From contig JAZOVJ010000007.1 in NCBI GenBank assembly GCA_045658645.1, forward strand, positions 1-64,000: a stretch of 64,000 bases of DNA, written 5' to 3'. The DNA is from UBA1738 sp045658645. GTDB lineage: Bacteria; Bacillota; Clostridia; UBA1381. Under the pieces are notes generated by a model. It did not search any database and had not been told where the DNA came from. It saw only the letters and a list, made by a program, of their open reading frames with translations. A program made the position numbers and the translations under genes. Within the stretch, counting starts at the first letter, position 1. Every line of letters begins with the position of its first letter. This document shows positions 1-8,602 of the stretch, in pieces.

Positions 1-18
1 GTGTGGATTTTCGCTTTC

Positions 19-1032
19 TTATTTTTCAAAACCGTTAGGGTTTTGTGACTGCCATCTCCATGCGTCTTCGCACATTTCTGTGATTTCACGGGTTGCAACC
101 CAGTCAAGTTCAGCTTTTGCCTTTGCAGGGTTAGCATAGCATTCACCGATGTCACCGGGGCGTCTTTCTTCAATCTTGCATGGGAGTTCCTTTCCGCAAG
201 CCTTTTCAAAGGCTTTGATAACATCAAGAACTGAATATCCATTACCTGTACCAAGGTTATATGTGTGAACGCCGCTAATGTTTGAACGGTGCTTGATAGC
301 CTGTAAGTGACCAAGGGCTAAGTCTACAACGTGAATGTAGTCTCTTACCCCTGTACCATCGTGGGTATCATAGTCGTTGCCGAATACGTGAACATACTCA
401 AGCTTACCTACTGCAACCTGTGCAACATAAGGAAGCAGGTTGTTCGGAATACCCTTCGGGTCTTCGCCAAGTTCACCGCTCTTGTGCGCACCGATTGGAT
501 TAAAGTAACGCAGAAGTGTAATTGACCACTTGTTGTTTGATGCATAAACATCCTTTAAGATGTTTTCAATCATAAGCTTTGTCGAACCGTATGGGTTAGT
601 TGTTGATGTTGGGAAATCCTCTGTAATCGGCACTGTTTTCGGCATACCGTAAACTGTAGCAGAAGAAGAGAATACAAGGTTATAAACCTCGTGCTTCTGC
701 ATAATGTCAACAAGGTTTAGTGTTCCGGTAATGTTATTGTGGTAGTAGCGAATAGGAATCTTTGTTGATTCGCCGACAGCTTTAAGACCTGCAAAGTGAA
801 TAACAGAGTCAAACTTATGTTCTTCAAACACTTTGTTTGTAGCCTCATAGTCTAAAAGGTCTACTTCGTAGAATGGAAAATCTTTACCTGTAATCTTTCT
901 GACTACATCAAGTGACTTTTCGCAAGAGTTGTCGAGATTGTCAAGAACAACTATTTCATAGCCTGCATTTAAAAGTTCAATACATGTATGAGAACCAATA
1001 TATCCGGCACCGCCGGTAACTAAAATTTTCAT
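19..1032 (-). CDS. galE: UDP-glucose 4-epimerase
   Basis: Interconverts UDP-glucose and UDP-galactose in the cytoplasm (Leloir pathway and supply of galactose units for surface glycans). The 337-residue protein begins with the Rossmann motif GGAGYIGSH and carries the SSSATVYG segment and the YGSTK Tyr-x3-Lys catalytic pair, at normal family length. An ATG 60 bases upstream is in frame, but the chosen ATG has a GGAGGT ribosome binding site at the right distance and opens at the conserved MKILVTGG. It is a single gene transcribed away from pta, from its own promoter. The identification is secure; substrate breadth (UDP-GlcNAc as well) cannot be read from the sequence. Confidence 0.96.
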   Translation of the reverse strand: MKILVTGGAGYIGSHTCIELLNAGYEIVVLDNLDNSCEKSLDVVRKITGKDFPFYEVDLLDYEATNKVFEEHKFDSVIHFAGLKAVGESTKIPIRYYHNNITGTLNLVDIMQKHEVYNLVFSSSATVYGMPKTVPITEDFPTSTTNPYGSTKLMIENILKDVYASNNKWSITLLRYFNPIGAHKSGELGEDPKGIPNNLLPYVAQVAVGKLEYVHVFGNDYDTHDGTGVRDYIHVVDLALGHLQAIKHRSNISGVHTYNLGTGNGYSVLDVIKAFEKACGKELPCKIEERRPGDIGECYANPAKAKAELDWVATREITEMCEDAWRWQSQNPNGFEK

Positions 1033-1063
1033 AATAAATAACCTCCATAACCATACTATTCTA

Positions 1064-1092
1064 ATTATACAACACTTTGGAATTTTATTCAA
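1064..1092 (-). promoter_or_regulatory. SigA-type promoter of galE
   Basis: On the minus strand TTGAAT and TATAAT are separated by exactly 17 bases, about 30 bases upstream of the galE start. It lies back to back with the pta promoter. Confidence 0.75.
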
Positions 1093-1132
1093 TAATAAAA
1101 GGTAAAAAAATAAAAAAACTTACCATAAACCC

Positions 1133-1161
1133 TTGTAAAATTTTGGTGGTTGTTGTATAAT
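1133..1161 (+). promoter_or_regulatory. SigA-type promoter of pta-ackA
   Basis: TTGTAA and TATAAT are separated by 17 bases, which gives a short leader of about 30 bases before pta. Confidence 0.75.
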
Positions 1162-1197
1162 ATATGTTGAAAAAAATTAATAAAGGAGACAATCAAA

Positions 1198-2202
1198 ATG
1201 AGTCAGTTTTTAGAAAGAATCAAAGAACGTGCAAAACAGGACAAGAAAACAGTTGTTTTGCCGGAGTCGATGGATAGAAGAACTATCGAAGCTGCTGCAA
1301 AAGTTCTGGCGGAGGATATAGCAAACATTGTTATTATCGGTACTCCTGAAGAAATTGAAGCAAATTCAGAAGGCCTTGATATTTCAAAGGCAACCATTAT
1401 CAACCCATATACATATGAAAAGACAGAAGAATATATCAATCTTTTTGTTGAATTAAGAAAGTCAAAAGGTCTTACATACGAAGAGGCTAAAAAGCAGGCA
1501 CTTGAAGATTATATGTACTATGCTTGCCTGATGGTTAAAGCAGGAGATGCTGACGGCGTTGTATCAGGTGCTTGCCACTCAACAGCAAACACACTTCGCC
1601 CAAGCCTTCAGATTATTAAGACAAAGCCTGGTGTTGCTTTGGTTTCAGCATTCTTCGTAATGGTTGTTCCTGATTGTGAATATGGTGCTAACGGCACATT
1701 CATTTTTGCGGATTCAGGTCTTGAACAGAACCCTGACCCAACAAGACTTGCAGCGATTGCAGGTTGTTCTGCAGAATCATTTGAGCTTTTGGTTGAAGAA
1801 GAAGCAAAGGTAGCTATGCTTTCACACTCTTCAATGGGAAGTGCAAAACACGCAGATGTTGATAAGGTTGTTGAGGCAACAAAAATTGCAAAGGAACAGT
1901 ATCCAAACGTTAAGCTTGACGGTGAACTTCAGCTTGACGCTGCAATCGTTCCTGAAATCGGCAAATCAAAGGCTCCGTCCTCAACTGTTGCCGGCGAAGC
2001 AAACGTTCTTGTATTCCCTGATTTAGATGCCGGCAATATTGGTTACAAGCTTGTTCAAAGACTTGCCAAAGCAGAAGCTTACGGACCTATTACACAGGGT
2101 ATTGCAAAACCGATTAACGACTTGTCAAGAGGTTGTTCAGCTGACGATATCGTAGGTGTTGTTGCAATTACTTGTGTGCAGGCACAGGCAGAAAATAAGT
2201 AA
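1198..2202 (+). CDS. pta: phosphate acetyltransferase
   Basis: Converts acetyl-CoA and phosphate to acetyl phosphate, the first step of ATP-yielding acetate formation. The 334-residue length is that of the short, single-domain Pta of Firmicutes, without the N-terminal regulatory domains of enterobacterial Pta. Family landmarks include SGACHSTANTLRPSLQIIKT and the C-terminal GIAKPINDLSRGCS. The ATG follows an AAAGGAGAC ribosome binding site by 7 bases. ackA follows after 25 bases with its own ribosome binding site and no terminator between, so the two form one operon. Phosphate butyryltransferase is a related family, but adjacency to ackA and the motifs favour Pta. Confidence 0.95.
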   Translation: MSQFLERIKERAKQDKKTVVLPESMDRRTIEAAAKVLAEDIANIVIIGTPEEIEANSEGLDISKATIINPYTYEKTEEYINLFVELRKSKGLTYEEAKKQALEDYMYYACLMVKAGDADGVVSGACHSTANTLRPSLQIIKTKPGVALVSAFFVMVVPDCEYGANGTFIFADSGLEQNPDPTRLAAIAGCSAESFELLVEEEAKVAMLSHSSMGSAKHADVDKVVEATKIAKEQYPNVKLDGELQLDAAIVPEIGKSKAPSSTVAGEANVLVFPDLDAGNIGYKLVQRLAKAEAYGPITQGIAKPINDLSRGCSADDIVGVVAITCVQAQAENK

Positions 2203-2227
2203 AATATTCTGAAAGGAAGTAAACATA

Positions 2228-3424
2228 ATGAAAGTATTAGTAATTAATGCCGGAAGTTCATCACTTAAGTATCAGCTTATCGATATGGATACTCATGGCG
2301 TTGTAGCAAAGGGACTTTGCGAAAGAATTGGTATTGACGGTTCAAAGCTTACTCACAAGAACACAGAAAAGAAGACAGAAACTGTTTTTGAAAAGCCAAT
2401 GAAGGACCACTCAGATGCAATCGCAATGGTAATTGATGCTTTGGTTAGCCCTGATTGTGGCGTAATCAAGTCTATGGATGAAATCGGTGCAGTTGGTCAC
2501 AGAGTTGTTCACGGTGCAGAAACATTTGCTGACTCATGCGTTATAGATGACAAGGTTATGGAGGCACTTCGTGCATGCGTGCCGCTTGCTCCGCTTCACA
2601 ATCCTGCAAATATCATCGGTATTGAAGCTTGTGCAAAGCTTATGCCTGATACAAAGCAGGTTGGTGTGTTTGATACAGCTTTCCACCAGACAATGCCTGA
2701 GGAAGCGTATATGTATGCTCTTCCATACGAAATGTATAAAGAACACAGAATCAGAAAGTATGGTTTCCACGGAACAAGCCATAAGTTTGTTGCCGCAGAA
2801 GCCGCAAAGTTCCTTGGTAAGCCTGCTGAAGAACTTAAAATCGTTACTTGCCACTTAGGAAACGGTTCATCTGTTTCTGCAGTAAAGAACGGCAAGTGTG
2901 TTGATACATCAATGGGATTTACTCCGCTTGATGGTGTAGTAATGGGAACACGCTGCGGTTCAATTGACCCTGCTGTTGTAACTTATCTTGTAAATAACTG
3001 TGATATGACAGCAAGCGAAGTTGACGCACTTATGAACAAAAAGTCAGGTGTATTGGGCGTATCAGGCGTTTCAAGTGACTTCAGAGATTTAACAACTGCT
3101 GCAAACGAAGGAAACGAGAGAGCGGCTCTTGCACTTAAGATGTTTGAATACAGTGTTAAAAAGCTAATCGGTGCTTATGCTGCTGCAATGGGCGGTATTG
3201 ATGCAGTTGTATTCACAGGCGGTATCGGTGAAAACGATGGAGCAAACAGAAAGGCTATCACAGAAGGTCTTGAGTTTATGGGAATTGCTGTAGATGACGC
3301 TAAAAACGGCGTAAGAGGACAGCTTGCTGACATTTCAAAGGAAGGAAGCACAGTAAAGGTTCTTGTAATTCCTACAAACGAAGAGCTTATGATTGCTCTT
3401 GATACAGAAAGACTTTTGAAATAA
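2228..3424 (+). CDS. ackA: acetate kinase
   Basis: Transfers phosphate from acetyl phosphate to ADP, yielding acetate and ATP; it completes the pathway begun by the upstream pta. The 398-residue protein shows the ASKHA family signatures: VLVINAGSSSLKYQ at the N-terminus, the GHRVVHG loop, the KYGFHGTSH segment with its catalytic arginine region, HLGNGSS, and FTGGIGEN near the C-terminus. AAAGGAAG precedes the ATG. A strong intrinsic terminator follows directly, ending the pta-ackA operon. Butyrate kinase is a relative, but the length and motifs are those of acetate kinase. Confidence 0.97.
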   Translation: MKVLVINAGSSSLKYQLIDMDTHGVVAKGLCERIGIDGSKLTHKNTEKKTETVFEKPMKDHSDAIAMVIDALVSPDCGVIKSMDEIGAVGHRVVHGAETFADSCVIDDKVMEALRACVPLAPLHNPANIIGIEACAKLMPDTKQVGVFDTAFHQTMPEEAYMYALPYEMYKEHRIRKYGFHGTSHKFVAAEAAKFLGKPAEELKIVTCHLGNGSSVSAVKNGKCVDTSMGFTPLDGVVMGTRCGSIDPAVVTYLVNNCDMTASEVDALMNKKSGVLGVSGVSSDFRDLTTAANEGNERAALALKMFEYSVKKLIGAYAAAMGGIDAVVFTGGIGENDGANRKAITEGLEFMGIAVDDAKNGVRGQLADISKEGSTVKVLVIPTNEELMIALDTERLLK

Positions 3425-3435
3425 ATAATTCACAA

Positions 3436-3478
3436 AAAACACTTGATAAGTTTGTATAACTTGTCAAGTGTTTTTTTG
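3436..3478 (+). terminator. intrinsic terminator of pta-ackA
   Basis: A stem of about 12 base pairs (AACACTTGATAAG against CTTGTCAAGTGTT) is followed by a run of seven T residues. Confidence 0.9.
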
Positions 3479-3503
3479 TTACTTTAAAGTGTTTTTTGGG
3501 TAT
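3478..3503 (+). promoter_or_regulatory. putative SigB-like promoter of the EF-G paralogue
   Basis: GGGTAT at 3498-3503 lies in an 18-base stretch (3493-3510) that is identical to one upstream of hpf. A GTTACT half-site sits 14 bases upstream, a poor match to the GTTTAA consensus of SigB-type promoters. No good SigA promoter is visible in this gap. The assignment rests mainly on the shared stretch. Confidence 0.4.
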
Positions 3504-3538
3504 ATATTATATTACCAAATACTTTGGAGGGATGCTAA

Positions 3539-5611
3539 ATGAACAGTTATAAAATGGAAAACATAAGAAACGTTGCGGTTATGGGACACGGAAAATGTGG
3601 TAAGAGTTCCATTATCGAAGCTATGCTATTCAATAGCGGAGCTATTAACAGAATTGGTAAAAATGCAGATGGCACATTGACATCTGATTTTGATATAGAA
3701 GAGACAAAAAGGCAAATGTCAATTTCTACATCGGTTGCTCCTATTGAGTGGAAAGACAATAAGCTCAATATGTTGGACACGCCAGGGTACTTTGACTTTG
3801 TCGGCGAGGTTAAAGAGGGAATAAGAGCAGCAGACTCTGCGCTTATTGTCCTTTCGGGAAGGAGCGGTGTTTCCGTTGGTACAGAACAAACTTTTAAGTT
3901 TGCAAAGCAAAAGGGCGTTCCTACCGTCTTCTTTGTAAACAAAATTGACGACTCAAGAGGTAACTATGAAAGAACTCTTGAAGAAATGAAAGAAAAATTC
4001 GGCAAAGCTATCACACCTTTTGTATATCCAATCAGAGAAGGTGAAGAATTTAAAGGATTCGTTGACATCGTGGATATGACAGCTCGCCGTTATGAAGGCG
4101 AATATAGAATAGAAATCCCAGTTCCTGAGGGAATGGCAGAAACTATTGCGCCTCTTCGTGATATGATTATGGAGGCTATCGCAGAAACTGATGATGCTTT
4201 GATGAACAAGTATTTTAACGGCGAAGAGTTCACTTTTGATGAGATTAAACAGGCTATCAGAAAAGGTGTTAAGGACGGAAGTATTTACCCTGTATACTGT
4301 GGTTCGGGTATGAACAATATCGGTATCCGAAGCCTGATGGATGGTATCGCAAAATATCTTCCGGCTCCAAACGAGATTACAGAAGTTGCATACGATGCAA
4401 AGACAGGTGAACCTCTTGAAGTTGTTCAGGAAGTTACAGATACCACTTCTGCAATCGTATTTAAGACTGTTGCCGATCCATATGTAGGAAAGATGTCTTT
4501 CTTCCGTGTATATTCAGGAAGCATAAAGGCAGACAGCGTTCTATATAACGCAAATAAAGCTGTAAAGGAAAGAATCGGTAAGATATACTTCCTATGCGGA
4601 AAAAATCAGATAGAAACAAAGGTTATCGAAGCAGGCGACATAGGTGTTGTTACCAAACTTGAAAACACAAGCACTGGTGATACACTTTGCGAAGAACACA
4701 AGAACATAATCCTTACAGGTATTGAATTCCCTGCACCAACACTTTCAATGGCAGTTGAAGCTGTTAAAAAGGGTGACGAAGAAAAGATTGTTGCAGGTTT
4801 CAACAAGCTTATGGAAGAGGATTTGACCTTTAATATCTCAAGCAATCAGGAAACAAAAGAAACCTTGATAAATGGACAGGGTGAACAACATATTGATATA
4901 CTTGTAAACAAGCTGAAAGCTAAATACGGTGTAGACGTTAAACTTGTTGTACCTACAGTTCCTTACCGCGAAACAATTCGTTCAAAGGTTAAGGTAGAAG
5001 GTAAACACAAGAAGCAGTCAGGAGGACACGGTCAATATGGTCATGTGTGGATTGAATTTGAACCGGGCGTGACAGAAGAAATGACATTTGAAGAACAGGT
5101 ATTTGGCGGAAGTGTTCCAAAGAACTACTTCCCGGCAGTTGAAAAGGGGCTTCGTGACGCATGTGCGCATGGTGTTTTGGCGGGTTATCCGGTTGTTAAC
5201 TTAAAAGCTACCTTGCTTGACGGTTCTTACCATCCGGTTGACTCATCAGAAATGGCATTTAAGACTGCAGCTCAGCTTGCTTATCGTGAAGGCTTAAAGC
5301 AGGCAAACCCTGTAATTCTGGAACCTATTGGTTATCTTAAGGTTTACATTCCTGAAAATATAATGGGAGATATTATCGGTGACATCAATAAGCGCCGTGG
5401 TCATATTATGGGTATGGGTGAAAGCGAAAGAGAGAATCTGAACCTTGTGGAAGCAGAGGTTCCGATGTCAGAAATGTTTAAATATTCAACTGACCTTCGT
5501 TCAATGAGTCAGGGCAGAGGAAGTTTTGAATTTGACTTTGTTCGCTATGATCCGGCACCTCAGAGTGTGGCAGATAAGGTTATAGCTGATGCTCAGAAAA
5601 ACGACCAGTAG
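3539..5611 (+). CDS. elongation factor G-like translational GTPase (FusA2-type paralogue)
   Basis: A 690-residue protein with EF-G domain order: GTPase domain with G1 GHGKCGKSS (16-24), G3 DTPGY (80-84) and G4 NKID (134-137), then domain II, domain III, a domain IV containing HGQYGHVWIEFEPG, and domain V. Canonical EF-G has G1 AHIDAGKTT and G3 DTPGH; here the G1 differs and the catalytic-histidine position is Tyr84. These are features of the EF-G-like paralogue family (for example Thermus EF-G-2), not of the housekeeping fusA, which normally sits with rpsL/rpsG. The in-cell role of this family is unsettled; ribosome binding with slow GTPase activity has been reported for relatives. The ATG follows GGAGGG. 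It is monocistronic. Confidence 0.85.
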   Translation: MNSYKMENIRNVAVMGHGKCGKSSIIEAMLFNSGAINRIGKNADGTLTSDFDIEETKRQMSISTSVAPIEWKDNKLNMLDTPGYFDFVGEVKEGIRAADSALIVLSGRSGVSVGTEQTFKFAKQKGVPTVFFVNKIDDSRGNYERTLEEMKEKFGKAITPFVYPIREGEEFKGFVDIVDMTARRYEGEYRIEIPVPEGMAETIAPLRDMIMEAIAETDDALMNKYFNGEEFTFDEIKQAIRKGVKDGSIYPVYCGSGMNNIGIRSLMDGIAKYLPAPNEITEVAYDAKTGEPLEVVQEVTDTTSAIVFKTVADPYVGKMSFFRVYSGSIKADSVLYNANKAVKERIGKIYFLCGKNQIETKVIEAGDIGVVTKLENTSTGDTLCEEHKNIILTGIEFPAPTLSMAVEAVKKGDEEKIVAGFNKLMEEDLTFNISSNQETKETLINGQGEQHIDILVNKLKAKYGVDVKLVVPTVPYRETIRSKVKVEGKHKKQSGGHGQYGHVWIEFEPGVTEEMTFEEQVFGGSVPKNYFPAVEKGLRDACAHGVLAGYPVVNLKATLLDGSYHPVDSSEMAFKTAAQLAYREGLKQANPVILEPIGYLKVYIPENIMGDIIGDINKRRGHIMGMGESERENLNLVEAEVPMSEMFKYSTDLRSMSQGRGSFEFDFVRYDPAPQSVADKVIADAQKNDQ

Positions 5612-5743
5612 TTATGATTGTGCATTGTGACTAAAATATTCTTAGATTTTTGTTGAATAAAAGACTTAAAATTTATTGCCATATATGGTACAATGTGTTG
5701 TGTAGGTTAAAAAAATAACTATTGGAAGAGAGGAATTTAGAAA

Positions 5744-6856
5744 ATGGCAGATTTGCAACTAAAACATATCTATAAGAAATATCCTGGCGGCGTTACCGCA
5801 GTTACAGATTTCTGTCTTGATATTGACGATAAGGAGTTTATCGTTCTTGTTGGACCTTCAGGTTGTGGTAAATCAACAACACTTCGTATGATTGCCGGTC
5901 TTGAAGAAATTTCAGAAGGTGAACTTTATATTGGCGGAAAGCTTGTAAACGATGTTGCTCCAAAGGATAGAGACATCGCAATGGTTTTCCAGAACTATGC
6001 TTTGTATCCACATATGTCAGTGTTTGACAATATGGCTTTTGGTCTTAAGTTAAGAAAGACTCCAAAGGATGAAATCAGCAAGAGAGTACACGAAGCAGCA
6101 AAGATTCTTGATATCGAACACCTATTGGAAAGAAAACCAAAGGCTCTTTCTGGAGGTCAGAGACAGCGTGTTGCTTTGGGTCGTGCAATCGTTAGAAATC
6201 CTAAGGTGTTCCTGATGGATGAACCTCTATCAAACCTTGACGCAAAGCTAAGAGTTGCTATGAGAACAGAAATCAACAAGCTTCATAAAAAGCTTGAAAC
6301 AACATTTATCTACGTAACTCACGACCAAACTGAAGCTATGACAATGGGTTCAAGAATCATTGTTATGAAGGATGGTTTTGTGCAGCAGGTTGATACTCCT
6401 GCAAACCTTTACAATAAGCCATGCAATATGTTCGTTGGCGGATTTATCGGAAGCCCTCAGATGAACTTTGTTGATGCTATACTTTCTAAGAATGCAGAAG
6501 GCGTGTTCCTTGAATTTGAAGGACAGACAATTAAGCTTCCGGAAGGTAAGGCTTCAGACCCTGCTCTTGACGAATATATCGGAAAGACTGTTGTACTTGG
6601 TATCAGACCTGAAGACATTTACGATGATGAAGCTATTATTGCTGCAAAGCCTGAAGCTACTATCGAAACATATGTTGATGTAACAGAAATGATGGGTGCT
6701 GAATATTACTTATACTTAACTGTTGCTGATAAGAGATTTACAGCAAGAGTAAACCCAAGAACTACAGCTAAGATGGGTGATACAATCAAGGTTGCATTTG
6801 ATACAAACAAGATTCACCTATTTGATAAGGAAACAGAACTTACAATCATTAACTGA
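5744..6856 (+). CDS. msmX: sugar ABC transporter ATP-binding protein, MsmX/UgpC type
   Basis: Energises carbohydrate importers of the CUT1 type at the inner face of the membrane. The 370-residue protein has Walker A GPSGCGKST (38-45 region), Q-loop QNYALYPHMS, the LSGGQRQR signature, Walker B VFLMDEPLSNLDA, the H-loop THDQ and a C-terminal TOBE/MalK-like regulatory domain of about 130 residues. No permease or solute-binding gene is adjacent, which fits the shared multitask ATPase MsmX of Firmicutes that serves several importers encoded elsewhere. The ATG lies about 12 bases after GAGAGGAA. A possible TACAAT -10 box is at 5689-5694 but has no convincing -35 partner. A terminator follows. Confidence 0.9.
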   Translation: MADLQLKHIYKKYPGGVTAVTDFCLDIDDKEFIVLVGPSGCGKSTTLRMIAGLEEISEGELYIGGKLVNDVAPKDRDIAMVFQNYALYPHMSVFDNMAFGLKLRKTPKDEISKRVHEAAKILDIEHLLERKPKALSGGQRQRVALGRAIVRNPKVFLMDEPLSNLDAKLRVAMRTEINKLHKKLETTFIYVTHDQTEAMTMGSRIIVMKDGFVQQVDTPANLYNKPCNMFVGGFIGSPQMNFVDAILSKNAEGVFLEFEGQTIKLPEGKASDPALDEYIGKTVVLGIRPEDIYDDEAIIAAKPEATIETYVDVTEMMGAEYYLYLTVADKRFTARVNPRTTAKMGDTIKVAFDTNKIHLFDKETELTIIN

Positions 6857-6864
6857 TTGTGATA

Positions 6865-6900
6865 AAGAGAACCGAAAAAAACGGTTCTCTTTTTTGTTTT
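6865..6900 (+). terminator. intrinsic terminator of the ABC ATPase gene
   Basis: Nine-base-pair stem AGAGAACCG/CGGTTCTCT with an A-rich loop and a following T run. Confidence 0.92.
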
Positions 6901-6904
6901 ATTA

Positions 6905-6933
6905 TTTACAATTCTGGTAAAAAATGGTATAAT
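6905..6933 (+). promoter_or_regulatory. SigA-type promoter of the RadC-family gene
   Basis: TTTACA and TATAAT are separated by 17 bases. The predicted transcript start is about base 6940, which argues against using the ATG at 6941 and for the GTG start downstream of the ribosome binding site. Confidence 0.78.
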
Positions 6934-6967
6934 AAAATAAATGTTATGCAATAAGGAGGTGTGCGAG

Positions 6968-7693
6968 GTGCCGGAGAAGGAAAGGGATACTATTCATGAA
7001 AACATACATAAAAATCACAGACAAAGGCTAAGAGAAAAGTTTATACTTGCTGTGGAAGAGGGAAATGTGGAGAATGTTTTCCAGGATCATGAACTTTTAG
7101 AACTCTTGCTTTTTACTGCGATACCCAGAAAGAATACAAATGATATTGCACATTTTCTTATGGACGAGTTTGGAAGCATTAGTGGCGTTATTGATGCTGA
7201 TAAGGAACAACTTGAAAAAATTTGCGGTATGGGTGAAAATGCCGCAGTTGTAATAAAGCTTATTTCATCTCTTGCCAAGCGATACATAAATGATGTAAAT
7301 GACATTAAAAATATGCGACTGACACCGCTAAACATCAATTCGTATATAAAGAACTTATTTTATGGACATACAGATGAAATTGCATATCTTTTGTTTCTTG
7401 ATAAAGATTGTGTTGTAAAAAAGATAAAGCGATTAAAAAGCGGAACTGTTAATGCAACTCCTATCTATCCAAGAGAGGTTGTAAAATTGGTTGTTAATGA
7501 GCGTTATCCTTATGTTATATTGGCACATAATCATCCAAACTCCAGCGCTATGCCTTCTGCAGCTGACCTTGAAATGACAAAAATTATAGACAAAGCATTG
7601 AGCTTTGTGGAGGTGAGACTTGTAGACCATGTTATTGTAGCGAAAGATAAAGTAACAAGTCTTGCCAGAAACTTTAACTTTTTTAAAGACTAA
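6968..7693 (+). CDS. radC: RadC-family JAB/MPN domain protein
   Basis: A 241-residue protein with an N-terminal helix-hairpin-helix region (around GMGENAAV) and a C-terminal JAB1/MPN domain whose metal-binding motif HNHPNSSAMPSAAD is complete. Despite the name, the DNA-repair role of RadC proteins has been withdrawn and the function is unknown; a metal-dependent hydrolase is likely. The start is GTG at 6968, 8 bases after AAGGAGG; the upstream in-frame ATG at 6941 would lie at the transcript start with no ribosome binding site. In many Firmicutes radC sits next to maf and mreB; here it has moved about 30 kb away from them. Confidence 0.88.
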   Translation: MPEKERDTIHENIHKNHRQRLREKFILAVEEGNVENVFQDHELLELLLFTAIPRKNTNDIAHFLMDEFGSISGVIDADKEQLEKICGMGENAAVVIKLISSLAKRYINDVNDIKNMRLTPLNINSYIKNLFYGHTDEIAYLLFLDKDCVVKKIKRLKSGTVNATPIYPREVVKLVVNERYPYVILAHNHPNSSAMPSAADLEMTKIIDKALSFVEVRLVDHVIVAKDKVTSLARNFNFFKD

Positions 7694-7723
7694 AAATCAC
7701 CACGGCAAAGTGGTGATTTTTAT
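7692..7723. terminator. bidirectional terminator between radC and coaX
   Basis: Eleven-base-pair stem AAAATCACCAC/GTGGTGATTTT with GGCAAA loop; a T run follows on both strands, so it can serve both convergent genes. Confidence 0.9.
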
Positions 7724-8493
7724 TATTTGTTTTCATTTTTATGTTTTTGATAAATGAGCCAAAGCCCACGGAGCAATAAGTCTTTATCATACACAATTTC
7801 GTGATTGCAATTTTCTATAATACATTTTGAAAGACCGCCTGTTGCAACAACTGTTGGCTTTTCTCCAAGTTCTGCCTCTATTTTGTCAAGCATACCGTCA
7901 ATCATTGATGAGTATCCTAAAATAGCGCCACTTTGCATGGCATCAATAGTATTTTTGCCAATTACACTCTTTGGTGTTTCAAGACTTATAGACGGAAGAA
8001 GTGAGGTTGCTTTTGTAAGAGCATTCTGTGAAACCATAAGTCCCGGAATGATCGCACCGCCGATATATGTTCCTGATTTGTCTATAACAAAAATGGTTGT
8101 AGCAGTCCCCATATCTATCATAACAACAGGAGGAGGGAAGTCATTAAGCACAGTAACTGCACCTACTATGAGGTCATCTCCGAGCTGTGTAGGGTTATCA
8201 AGGTCAACCTTCAGTCCTTCACATCCTGAAATTGTTACTGGTTCTTTGCCTGTAACCAATTTAACCGCATTCTTCAGTGCCTGATTGATTGGTGGTACAA
8301 CGGAAGAAATGATAGACCCTTCAAGAGAATCTATATCTATTTTATTTAGTGTAAGAATGTTTTTTAAAAGCACTGCAAGTTCCATATCAGTTTTTGCAGA
8401 ATTTGTAGCAAGGCGTCCGTCAAAAACAATATTACCATCGTCAATACAACCTATAACAATATTAGAGTTTCCTACATCAAGTGCTAAAATCAT
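7723..8493 (-). CDS. coaX: type III pantothenate kinase
   Basis: Phosphorylates pantothenate with ATP in the first committed step of coenzyme A synthesis, in the cytoplasm. The 256-residue protein has the ASKHA-fold phosphate loop LDVGNSN at residues 5-11, the family segments NPTQLGDD and IDMGTATT, and a C-terminal TGGLS motif. CoaX uses a monovalent cation and is not inhibited by CoA, unlike CoaA. The chosen ATG is 9 codons inside the longest reading frame, because AGGAGGAC lies at the right distance and the protein then opens with MILALDVGNS. It has its own promoter and shares a terminator with radC. Confidence 0.94.
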   Translation of the reverse strand: MILALDVGNSNIVIGCIDDGNIVFDGRLATNSAKTDMELAVLLKNILTLNKIDIDSLEGSIISSVVPPINQALKNAVKLVTGKEPVTISGCEGLKVDLDNPTQLGDDLIVGAVTVLNDFPPPVVMIDMGTATTIFVIDKSGTYIGGAIIPGLMVSQNALTKATSLLPSISLETPKSVIGKNTIDAMQSGAILGYSSMIDGMLDKIEAELGEKPTVVATGGLSKCIIENCNHEIVYDKDLLLRGLWLIYQKHKNENK

Positions 8494-8522
8494 ATGCGTC
8501 CTCCTATGTATTTTCTTCATAT

Positions 8523-8551
8523 ATTATACTATCTTTTTAAGAAAAAAGCAA
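8523..8551 (-). promoter_or_regulatory. SigA-type promoter of coaX
   Basis: Minus strand TTGCTT, 17 bases, TATAAT, ending about 30 bases before the coaX start. Confidence 0.65.
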
Positions 8552-8565
8552 TAAAAAATTGGCAT

Positions 8566-8596
8566 TAAAAAAGAGCGGCAACGAGTGCCGCTCTAA
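8566..8596 (-). terminator. intrinsic terminator of the 85-residue membrane protein gene
   Basis: Nine-base-pair stem AGAGCGGCA/TGCCGCTCT, loop ACGAG; on the minus strand a run of T residues follows. Confidence 0.85.
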
Positions 8597-8602
8597 AAGG
8601 TG

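Noticed and set aside
5666..5694. Promoter of the MsmX-like gene
   Set aside because: TACAAT is present but no acceptable -35 box lies 16-18 bases upstream, so I did not list it as a feature.
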